From a virus, in the IMG/VR virus record IMGVR_UViG_3300020154_000003, positions 1 through 64,000 of that record: DNA of 64,000 nucleotides, one strand, 5' to 3'. Positions 32,213 through 38,822 of the stretch are shown in pieces. The stretch's first letter is position 1; every line of letters begins with the position of its first letter. The notes beneath the pieces were generated by a model. That model was given only the letters and a program-made list of their open reading frames with translations, ran no database searches and was not told the origin of the DNA. The position numbers were made by a program, and so were the translations under genes.

Positions 32213-32587
32213 ATGGCAAGAATTAAGCGTAAACGAATCAAATTTACTGAAGAAAGCCTTAATGAACTTTATCAAGAAGTTTATAACGACACATTCAACT
32301 TCAAAGCGAAGATTGAATCTCTGATCTCAAAATGGTCAATCCACATCAAAGATGAGGGTAATATCGCTGCATTGGGTAAGGAAATTGTAGCCTTAATGAA
32401 CGGTATAGGTAAAACAAATGATCAAAAAATAGTTCTTCTTAAAATCTTAAAGGATATTGTTTACAATAAGGATGGTAAACAATCCGAAACTAAAGATAAT
32501 GATGGACAAACATCAATTAGTGATGAGGCTAAGGAAGAATTAATGAGAATGGCTGAAGAAGCCAGAAAAGGCATGGAAAATAACTAA
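32213..32587 (+). CDS. Small basic-to-acidic late protein, unknown
   Basis: The 124-residue protein starts with a strongly basic MARIKRKRIKF, continues with an amphipathic helical core (~12-85) and ends in an acidic, helical tail (AKEELMRMAEEARKG). No family was recognised. It is the first gene under a late promoter and lies 39 nt after the gp55-like sigma gene. A T4 gp33-like co-activator role can be imagined from size and position but no motif supports it over a structural role. Confidence 0.55.
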   Translation: MARIKRKRIKFTEESLNELYQEVYNDTFNFKAKIESLISKWSIHIKDEGNIAALGKEIVALMNGIGKTNDQKIVLLKILKDIVYNKDGKQSETKDNDGQTSISDEAKEELMRMAEEARKGMENN

Positions 32588-32592
32588 TCAAA

Positions 32593-33888
32593 ATGGGCTT
32601 AATTGATGATAAAAAAAGTATTATTAAGCAAATCAGTGTCTTTAACTCGATGGGTAAGGAGGTTAATGTCGCTGAAGAGAATAATACATTACCATCAATA
32701 AACAATAAAAATGAACCCATACCATTCATGTTAGATACCCTAACGGTAATGGTGGGTAGCCAAGCCCTCGAAAGAGTTACAGGCCAAGTCATGACTGACT
32801 TTGTTAAAGGAGTTGAACCCCAACTCAAAACCAGCTTAATAAAGCAAAATACTACATTTAATTCCAACCAAATATTATCGTCTGGATTCGCTGCAGGATA
32901 CACAGTACCTGTGAGTGATATTGATTTATATGGGAAATTGAAAACTGATCCATCAAGTCAAACTGGTGGATTACTATATGGCGATGATGCAAATGATTTT
33001 GATAAAGCAGTATATAGTGCGATAAATGCCCCCGGAACTGATGTTACTGCAAGTAATGTCAAATTAAATTATAATGAGGTTACAGATGAAATAACCATTA
33101 CGCCACAGAACTCAAGTCAATCAATTGGAACTTTTGTTTCTCAATATGTCGATGGATTAACATTGATTAATGAAAAGGCATTTACAACCAGAATTGTTGA
33201 TTTAATATTTGGAACTGCATCGAAACAGCAAAATAAAACACTAAGTAATATTGAACTTGAACAGAAAATTACAAAACTCCTAAAGAAAATTAGTGATGAC
33301 GAGAGTGATCTTGAGTTTACGAAGGATGATTTGAATTTGATTGAGAAAGAGTCAGTAGAAAAATTAGAAGGAGTAAAAAAGGTAGATGTTGGGTGTAGCA
33401 TCATTGATAGTGATGTAAGTATTTCGGATTTAGAAAATTTAGTGATATTGAATAGTGGTAGCACTGACCCTGTAAAGGTTGGGCAAAATTTTGGTTCATT
33501 AATCGATAATAGCTTCGGTAAAAATTCTTCTCAAACTAATCCTACCAATAAAAATGCAATTAAAGATGGTTTCTTTAAAAGAATTATCGAAGCCATCCAA
33601 GCATCGTTAATTGAAGCAGTGACAGTAACACCTCAAATTAGGGTGTTATTAATAATTGTTAAGGGTTTGAAAAATGGTGATGTTATAGGATTAACAAATC
33701 CATTAGATGATATAAGAAATCAAAAAAACTTGGTAAAATGTTTATCTGATTCAGCGAAAGTATCGTTGAATGAATTCATATTCAATTTATTAAAGGCTGA
33801 ATTGATAAAGATATTAGTGCCTGTAACTAAAATCATATTACGAGAAAAACTTAAAGCGTTTATAAGTATTTTAAAATCATTAGTGTAA
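32593..33888 (+). CDS. Unknown virion protein in the hub cluster
   Basis: The 431-residue protein is not recognised. The N-terminal half is beta-rich with polar turns (PVSDIDLYGKL, DEITITPQNSS); the middle (~200-260) is helical and charged; and the C-terminal ~90 residues are strongly helical and hydrophobic (TPQIRVLLIIVKGL, LIKILVPVTKIIL). It lies 5 nt after the 32213 gene and overlaps the next gene by one base, in the late transcription unit that contains the gp5-like hub gene. A baseplate or tail-tip component is likely. Confidence 0.55.
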   Translation: MGLIDDKKSIIKQISVFNSMGKEVNVAEENNTLPSINNKNEPIPFMLDTLTVMVGSQALERVTGQVMTDFVKGVEPQLKTSLIKQNTTFNSNQILSSGFAAGYTVPVSDIDLYGKLKTDPSSQTGGLLYGDDANDFDKAVYSAINAPGTDVTASNVKLNYNEVTDEITITPQNSSQSIGTFVSQYVDGLTLINEKAFTTRIVDLIFGTASKQQNKTLSNIELEQKITKLLKKISDDESDLEFTKDDLNLIEKESVEKLEGVKKVDVGCSIIDSDVSISDLENLVILNSGSTDPVKVGQNFGSLIDNSFGKNSSQTNPTNKNAIKDGFFKRIIEAIQASLIEAVTVTPQIRVLLIIVKGLKNGDVIGLTNPLDDIRNQKNLVKCLSDSAKVSLNEFIFNLLKAELIKILVPVTKIILREKLKAFISILKSLV

Positions 33889-34295
33889 TGGCAGTAGATT
33901 TCGGGAATTTTACATCAATTTTAAATGGGATAAAATCCATTCTCAAAATCCAGAATGCTGGTGGTAATACGGTTGTGCCTACTCCTTTGATTTTGGTTGG
34001 TGCTCAAAAACGCCCCGGATTATCAGCAACAAAAATAGCTAGTGCTATCATTCAAAGAAAGAGTGAAGCAGGTCTACCTATAGGTGCATTACCTTCGGGA
34101 GGTGTTAGTCCCGATGAGATTATGGAAAGAATAAGGGTAGAAGAAATAATTAAAGCGATTCAGGAGGATGCTAAATTAACTATAGCAATACCTCCCGGCA
34201 CGACATTAAGTGCCTCAGGAGCCTCACCATCTGGCCCTGTAACCGTGTTTGGAAGCACGATAACTTTAACCACTGGATACGGTGTCATACAATAA
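33888..34295 (+). CDS. Unknown small late protein
   Basis: A 135-residue protein with TAATG overlaps on both sides. The N-terminus is amphipathic (FGNFTSILNGIKSIL) and the C-terminus is a glycine/serine/threonine-rich beta segment (LSASGASPSGPVTVFGSTI). No domain was recognised. The overlaps tie its translation to the virion genes around it. Confidence 0.55.
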   Translation: MAVDFGNFTSILNGIKSILKIQNAGGNTVVPTPLILVGAQKRPGLSATKIASAIIQRKSEAGLPIGALPSGGVSPDEIMERIRVEEIIKAIQEDAKLTIAIPPGTTLSASGASPSGPVTVFGSTITLTTGYGVIQ

Positions 34296-34468
34296 TGGAC
34301 GTAGAATATTATACTTGGGATAGTTGGACTAGCTGTAATACATATAGTATTGCATATTTGAAAAAACATAAAATACAAAAAATTAAAACAAGCTTTGACG
34401 AATCAAAGGGAATGGTTCGTGTAGAGATTCAATACGAAAATGATGAGCAAAACGGAAGCGTTGGTTAA
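34295..34468 (+). CDS. Very small unknown protein
   Basis: A 57-residue frame, ATG overlapping the previous stop by one base (TAATG) and TAA at 34466. The start is aromatic (MDVEYYTWDSWTSCNTYS), then a basic helix and an acidic end. The overlap with both neighbours (26 nt with the next frame) and the absence of another gene in the gap support it as real. No function can be assigned. Confidence 0.5.
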   Translation: MDVEYYTWDSWTSCNTYSIAYLKKHKIQKIKTSFDESKGMVRVEIQYENDEQNGSVG

Positions 34469-34613
34469 GATTAATAGTTTAAAAACTAAGCATGAACTGC
34501 TTAAGAAAGAAATTATTGACCTGACTTATCAAATTGAAAATAAACAATCAGAACTCGCGGAAATTGAAGATGAGTACATTAAGCTGATTGAGATTTTAAC
34601 ACAGGACGAATAA
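34443..34613 (+). CDS. Small coiled-coil protein
   Basis: A 56-residue frame from the ATG at 34443 to TAA at 34611. Nearly the whole protein reads as one heptad-patterned helix (LVKINSLKTKHELLKKEI, then IENKQSELAEIEDEYIKLI), i.e. a coiled coil. It overlaps the preceding frame by 26 nt and is followed after one base by the hub gene. A chaperone or assembly-factor role would fit, but nothing in the sequence proves it. Confidence 0.55.
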   Translation: MSKTEALVKINSLKTKHELLKKEIIDLTYQIENKQSELAEIEDEYIKLIEILTQDE

Positions 34614-34614
34614 C

Positions 34615-35487
34615 ATGGAACCTAAATATATTCAAACCAGTAGACCATACAGTAAAGATACGAATAAGGAAACTTCTATTCGTAATATTTACTATGGTGA
34701 GGTTGTGAGTATTGATGATCAATATGATGGCGGTAGAATAAAAGTAAGAATTGCTGATCTTGACAATAAAACAATCGACAACAACTTACCGTATGCGTAT
34801 CCTGCAATTCCAAAATTCATGCATATCTATCCACAGGTAGGTGAAATTGTTAGAGTGTTAATTGAAGATGTACGATACCCTCAAAGAGGAAGACATTGGA
34901 TTGGTAGTGTAATTTCACAACTACATAAGATTGGTAGAGATGGTTATTTAACTGCATTATCAACAACAAATGTTGGTTTAAGTACGCCCGATAAAGCACC
35001 ATCAACATATCCTGATGCCGCAGGAGTATTCCCTTCAATTAATGATATTGGTTTAATTGGTAGAGATAATACCGATATTCTTTTAAAGGAAAGACAGGTT
35101 ATGATTCGTGCAGGTAAACACGAAGTTGGTAATATTCTTTCGTTGAATAAAAAGAATCCAGCTACAATTCAGTTGGATATAAATAAAACAGGTGATCGTT
35201 CATCAATCATCCAACTTGCGGACAAAATTGCTTTGATCTCGCATGAGGGCAATCCGAAATTACCTACAATAAATTATGACGAAGAAACAATTACAAAACT
35301 ATTCAATGAAGCACATCCATTGGGAAGAGGGGACGTAATTGTACAGGCTCTCGAATTATTAAGAAAAGCAATTATTCAACATATACATGCTTACTCTGGA
35401 ATGCCAGTCGATAAGAGCGGTGTGATTATTGATTTGGAAAAAGTGGATTTCACACAAATACTACAAAATAATATTAGAATAAATTAA
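34615..35487 (+). CDS. Baseplate hub protein, gp5-type OB-fold, without lysozyme domain
   Basis: The N-terminal region resembles the OB-fold of T4 gp5: IYYGEVVSIDDQYDGGRIKVRI (~25-46, short pieces of a five-stranded barrel), LPYAYPAIPKFMHIYPQVGEIVRVL and HWIGSVIS. In T4 this fold is followed by a lysozyme domain and a beta-helix spike. Here the remaining ~190 residues have no lysozyme catalytic pattern, and the C-terminus is a short polar/helical segment. The length is 290 residues against 575 in T4. Confidence 0.65.
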   Translation: MEPKYIQTSRPYSKDTNKETSIRNIYYGEVVSIDDQYDGGRIKVRIADLDNKTIDNNLPYAYPAIPKFMHIYPQVGEIVRVLIEDVRYPQRGRHWIGSVISQLHKIGRDGYLTALSTTNVGLSTPDKAPSTYPDAAGVFPSINDIGLIGRDNTDILLKERQVMIRAGKHEVGNILSLNKKNPATIQLDINKTGDRSSIIQLADKIALISHEGNPKLPTINYDEETITKLFNEAHPLGRGDVIVQALELLRKAIIQHIHAYSGMPVDKSGVIIDLEKVDFTQILQNNIRIN

Positions 35488-35494
35488 CTTATTC

Positions 35495-35695
35495 ATGGGC
35501 AGAACATGGAAAGATAGCCAAGGGAACGCTAAACGTAAGGCGAAACACATCCCGTATGGTGGAAAAAGGGGAGAAACCTTCCCTATGATTAAAGAAAATG
35601 ACTTAATTAAGGAGGGATCAGCAATTCCGGTCAATAAAAGAGGGGAAAGACAAAAAAATAGAATAGATTTGCGAGATATTGAATTTGATGACTAA
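35495..35695 (+). CDS. Small basic protein, unknown
   Basis: A 66-residue protein with about one-third K/R (WKDSQGNAKRKAKHIPYGGKRG) ending in an acidic tip (DLRDIEFDD). No family was recognised; nucleic-acid binding is possible from charge. It starts 8 nt after the hub gene and its stop overlaps the next start by 8 nt. Confidence 0.5.
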   Translation: MGRTWKDSQGNAKRKAKHIPYGGKRGETFPMIKENDLIKEGSAIPVNKRGERQKNRIDLRDIEFDD

Positions 35696-36542
35696 TATCG
35701 AAATTCCAGTACCTGCGGAGATTTATTATAAATTCAATGGAATTAAATTCCATGATGATATACATAAGTATTATGTTGGAGAAAAAAATTTAATTTCCGT
35801 AACAACAATACTTCATGCATATGAGCAGCCTTTTGATGATGCTTATTGGGCAGAAATTAAAGGCAATGAATATGGTATGTCTCAGCTTGATGTAATGGAA
35901 ATGTGGGGTGCTTGGAATTTGAAGTCTCAAATCAGAGGTTCTGCCGTTCACAATTATGCTGAATTATTATTCAACAATAAGATATATAAAATATCACAGG
36001 ATGAAATTGATCAGAAGCTAGGGCCACGAAACATTGAAATTCTCAAAACATATCCTAGAAAATATCAACACCTTTTAGAGAGCGGAATTATGTCCAAGAT
36101 GGAAGGTTACACCATCATGGAAGAATATGAAACGCTGAAAGGATATGTTCAAAATTTTTATCGGGATACCTATAACAGGTTAATTCCGATTCGAACCGAG
36201 TATGTCATGTATGACGAACTTTGGGGTTTGTCAGGGATGCTTGATATTTTGTTTTGGAATGTAAAAAAGCAGTGCTTTCAAATTTGGGATTACAAAACCA
36301 ATAAAGAATTGCGGAAAAGCAGTGACTTCGGTACTAAGATGAAATATCCATTAAATAAGCTAGATAATTGCGAGTATAATACGTATTCTTTACAATTGTC
36401 AGCCTATAAGACTATTTTGGAGAGAAATCTACCCATTAAAATTGAAGGAATGTATCTTATTTGGCTTCATGAAGGAAATCCAAATTATGAAATCATCGAA
36501 TGTCAGGATTTAAGCACGGAAATCCTTAAAATTATGCAGTAG
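35688..36542 (+). CDS. PD-(D/E)XK-family nuclease (RecB/Cas4-like)
   Basis: Predicted nuclease of 284 residues. The fold's elements are in order: RGSAVHNYAELL (conserved G-x-x-H-x-x-x-E), ELWGLSGMLDILFW (catalytic D), IWDYKTNKEL (D-x-K) and LQLSAYKTIL (Q-x-x-x-Y). No cysteine cluster of Cas4/AddB type is seen. The frame extends to a TTG at 35679; the ATG at 35688 overlaps the previous stop. It is the last gene of the hub operon, an unusual place for a nuclease; recombination or genome maturation are both plausible roles. Confidence 0.75.
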   Translation: MTNIEIPVPAEIYYKFNGIKFHDDIHKYYVGEKNLISVTTILHAYEQPFDDAYWAEIKGNEYGMSQLDVMEMWGAWNLKSQIRGSAVHNYAELLFNNKIYKISQDEIDQKLGPRNIEILKTYPRKYQHLLESGIMSKMEGYTIMEEYETLKGYVQNFYRDTYNRLIPIRTEYVMYDELWGLSGMLDILFWNVKKQCFQIWDYKTNKELRKSSDFGTKMKYPLNKLDNCEYNTYSLQLSAYKTILERNLPIKIEGMYLIWLHEGNPNYEIIECQDLSTEILKIMQ

Positions 36543-36557
36543 GATTCCCTTAATTTA

Positions 36558-36565
36558 GTATTTAT
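36558..36565 (+). promoter_or_regulatory. Late promoter motif for the ClpP-like gene
   Basis: TTTAGTATTTATATATGAAAT; the core GTATTTAT ends 36 nt before the ATG at 36602, somewhat farther than usual. Confidence 0.6.
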
Positions 36566-36601
36566 ATATGAAATAAGCTGAATTTTGTATATTTTAGGGT
36601 A

Positions 36602-37327
36602 ATGGTAGAGAAGCGTAATTACAAACTTGATCATAAATTAAAGATTAAACAAGATGATCCTCTATATTACCTACTTGAAGGTGATTTAGACTTAAAATCC
36701 AATCATATTTATCTTTTCGGAATTGAAACTTACGGTTACGGTGCTGGTGCTGATGGTGGAATTGAACCCGGAGTGGAATATGCAATGGCAAACCGCTTTA
36801 TCCGAAATATCAATCTTTGCATGAGAGTTAATCCTGAGACTCCATTGCTCATCCATATGAAAACTAATGGTGGTGACTGGAATGAAGGGATGGCTATATA
36901 CGATGCGATACGCTCATTTCCTTGGCCTGTAACGATACTTAACTATACCCACGCTAGATCGATGTCATCTTTGATCTTCCAAGCCGCTAACAAGCGTGTA
37001 ATGATGCCACACAGTACATTCATGTTTCATGATGGTACTATGGAAATCGGTGGTACTGGAAAACAGGTTAGTTCCTACGTCAAATTCAGCCGGAAAACTG
37101 CCGATAAAATCATGCTTGAAATTTACGCAAAGTCAATGCGTGAAGCAGGTAAGCTATCCGATAAGAGTCAGGAATACATAAAAAGATGGCTTAGAAACAG
37201 GATGGATAAGGAGGAAGATGTTTACTTAACTGCCAAAGAAGCAGTAGATTACGGTCTTGCGGATGAAATCTTTGATGCCGACTGGAAAAACCTTACAGAT
37301 TATACTCCGGCCCAACTCGAAAGATAA
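36602..37327 (+). CDS. ClpP-like serine protease
   Basis: Crotonase/ClpP-fold peptidase. The catalytic serine is S120 in THARSMSSLIFQAA and the histidine H143 in FMFHDG; MKTNGGDWNEGMAIYDAI corresponds to the oxyanion/strand-helix region. The length, 241 residues, is slightly above host ClpP (~200), with an N-terminal extension and a C-terminal DYGLADEIFDADW, as in ClpP and SppA-type proteases. It stands alone under a late-promoter motif. In other phages ClpP-like enzymes process the prohead; here a role in virion maturation or host protein turnover are both possible. Confidence 0.8.
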   Translation: MVEKRNYKLDHKLKIKQDDPLYYLLEGDLDLKSNHIYLFGIETYGYGAGADGGIEPGVEYAMANRFIRNINLCMRVNPETPLLIHMKTNGGDWNEGMAIYDAIRSFPWPVTILNYTHARSMSSLIFQAANKRVMMPHSTFMFHDGTMEIGGTGKQVSSYVKFSRKTADKIMLEIYAKSMREAGKLSDKSQEYIKRWLRNRMDKEEDVYLTAKEAVDYGLADEIFDADWKNLTDYTPAQLER

Positions 37328-37338
37328 TCGGCCAAAAA

Positions 37339-37369
37339 CTTGCATTTCTTGAATAAGTTATATATGTTT
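37339..37369 (+). promoter_or_regulatory. Bacteroidota-type promoter
   Basis: TTG (37339-37341), 20 nt, TATGTTTA (37362-37369), identical in spacing and -7 sequence to the gp32 promoter. It lies 34 nt before the ATG at 37404, the same distance as at gp32. Confidence 0.65.
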
Positions 37370-37403
37370 ACGTTTTAACGTTTAATAAAAAAACATATAT
37401 TTT

Positions 37404-37625
37404 ATGAGAAAAAACAATGTAAAGGCACTGCCTAAACAACAAAAGGTATTGACTTACCTTCAGAACAATAAGGGTAAAACTCTTACCCCGACAACAGCAA
37501 AAACTCGTTTTAACGTTGGTAATTTGAGAGCAACTGTATCTGATCTTCGTGATCTTTATGGTAGCGACATCATTACCACAACTAAGAATACTAAAGGTGT
37601 GCTTGCGTACACTTACGGTAAATAA
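37404..37625 (+). CDS. Small winged-helix/HTH DNA-binding protein
   Basis: The 73-residue protein has a helix-turn-helix followed by a beta-wing: KQQKVLTYLQNNKGKTLT, then TAKTRFNVGNLRATVSDLRD as the recognition helix and VLAYTYGK as the wing end. Similar small proteins occur in T4-like phages. It has its own host-type promoter and a hairpin terminator downstream, so it is a stand-alone unit, probably early and possibly regulatory. Its targets are unknown. Confidence 0.65.
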   Translation: MRKNNVKALPKQQKVLTYLQNNKGKTLTPTTAKTRFNVGNLRATVSDLRDLYGSDIITTTKNTKGVLAYTYGK

Positions 37626-37647
37626 GTTTAGAATAGAGATAAAAAAT

Positions 37648-37673
37648 AAGGGTTACGGTCACACGTAACCCTT
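37648..37673. terminator. Bidirectional hairpin terminator
   Basis: AAGGGTTACG (37648-37657) pairs with CGTAACCCTT (37664-37673), loop of 6 nt. On the minus strand it is followed by TTATTTTTT, serving the tail tube gene; on the plus strand the T-tract is weak. Confidence 0.75.
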
Positions 37674-37715
37674 TAAGGTTTCTAAGGTAAAAATCTTAAT
37701 ATTTTTGAATTATGA

Positions 37716-38204
37716 TTAGTAATTCAAAATACATCTCCAAGGCTGGAGAGTAAGAGTAACTGTTTGTACTTCATCATCATCTTGTGCGTTATCGCCAAAG
37801 TCGATGTTAGTGATCATACACTGCTGAAGAACCCATTTTTCAACTTCAACACCAGTAGGATCGAGTGCCTTGATAGTTACAGTTTTCTTGTAACCTGCAG
37901 CATAACCCATTCTACCTGTTAATGATTCTGCGTGTAAACGTACCCACTCCATCAATTTGGTTGATGTTGATGGGCCGATAGTGTCGATGAAAGTTACTTC
38001 AACTGGTTCCCACTTATATTTACCAGCAACGTAGTTAACTTCATTCAACCAATGAATTTCAACAGGGTTGATACTCATTTTTGGTCTTGCGATGGTTTGA
38101 ACTTTCCATACTTCAATTCCAAGTTCATCAGCGAATTCCACAAAGAATCTATTCTTCTTTTTTGGTTCGTAATCGAAAGGGATGCCTCTTAATAAATCAG
38201 CCAT
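37716..38204 (-). CDS. Tail tube protein, T4 gp19-like
   Basis: Forms the inner tube of the contractile tail. The 162-residue protein has the gp19 length (T4: 163) and layout: MADLLRGIPFDYEPKKKNRFFVEF at the N-terminus (in short pieces), RPKMSINPVEIHWLNEVNYVAGKYKWEPVEVTF-type strands, WVRLHAESLTGRMGYAAGYK, and the C-terminal VQTVTLTLQPWRC. It is transcribed from two late-motif sites upstream, convergent to the small plus-strand HTH gene. Confidence 0.87.
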   Translation of the reverse strand: MADLLRGIPFDYEPKKKNRFFVEFADELGIEVWKVQTIARPKMSINPVEIHWLNEVNYVAGKYKWEPVEVTFIDTIGPSTSTKLMEWVRLHAESLTGRMGYAAGYKKTVTIKALDPTGVEVEKWVLQQCMITNIDFGDNAQDDDEVQTVTLTLQPWRCILNY

Positions 38205-38243
38205 TTTTCTTATATTTTTTTAAATAATTTTATCTCGTTTCTT

Positions 38244-38251
38244 GTAAATAC
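38244..38251 (-). promoter_or_regulatory. Late promoter motif (one mismatch), proximal to tail tube gene
   Basis: The minus strand reads AAGTATTTACAAGAAACG, 39 nt before the ATG at 38204. Confidence 0.5.
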
Positions 38252-38296
38252 TTAAATCTTGATATTTGTCTATATTTCAGACTAAATCATTTTCTA

Positions 38297-38304
38297 ATAA
38301 ATAC
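38297..38304 (-). promoter_or_regulatory. Late promoter motif, distal to tail tube gene
   Basis: The minus strand reads AAGTATTTATTAGAAAATG, a full consensus match 92 nt before the tail tube ATG. With the nearer copy it gives this highly expressed gene two possible late starts. Confidence 0.65.
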
Positions 38305-38358
38305 TTGAAATAATGGAAATTTCTTATAATATTTACGCTTTCCAAAACCCCACAAAAA

Positions 38359-38763
38359 ATGGTATATAAAAGTAAGTTTGCAGTACTTCTCGATGATGAA
38401 GCAGTACTTTTCAATAATGAGGGTGATTTTAAATACTCACCAGATTATAATAATGTTGTTGTTTACATAAAAGATAATGCACTTCTTTTTGAAGGGTATA
38501 GATATAAAAAACAAAGATTGACTGATAAAAGATATTATATTGATAATATCACTGACATGAATGAATTGGGTGAATTCGTTTATTTGGATTACTATTTTGT
38601 TCGTAAAAAAGAGTTCTTTTCAAAGAAAGAGTACTACAAAGCAAAGGGTTGTTGGGTAGATGATTTTGCTGAAATCAAACAAACGACTCTTATCAAAAAG
38701 TATTTGCCCAACTTCAAAATAACATATATTGGAGAGGCATTAGAAATTCTCGAAAAGCATTAA
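38359..38763 (+). CDS. Unknown protein between tube and sheath genes
   Basis: A 134-residue protein with an alternating beta-strand N-terminus (KFAVLLDDEAVLFNNEGDF) and a charged, aromatic-rich middle (YYFVRKKEFFSKKEYYKAKG). No family was recognised. It is on the plus strand between two minus-strand tail genes and ends at a bidirectional terminator. No late-motif copy lies upstream on its strand, so it is probably not a late virion gene. Confidence 0.55.
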   Translation: MVYKSKFAVLLDDEAVLFNNEGDFKYSPDYNNVVVYIKDNALLFEGYRYKKQRLTDKRYYIDNITDMNELGEFVYLDYYFVRKKEFFSKKEYYKAKGCWVDDFAEIKQTTLIKKYLPNFKITYIGEALEILEKH

Positions 38764-38768
38764 AAAAT

Positions 38769-38803
38769 AAAAAAAAGCCTCTTTTTTAAGGAGGCTTTTT
38801 TTT
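38769..38803. terminator. Bidirectional intrinsic terminator
   Basis: An A-run plus GCCTC (38777-38781) pairs with GAGGC (38791-38795) plus a run of eight T. It works for the plus-strand gene ending at 38763 and, read in reverse, for the sheath gene ending at 38823. Confidence 0.85.
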
Positions 38804-38822
38804 GAAAGGAGAGGGTGATTAA

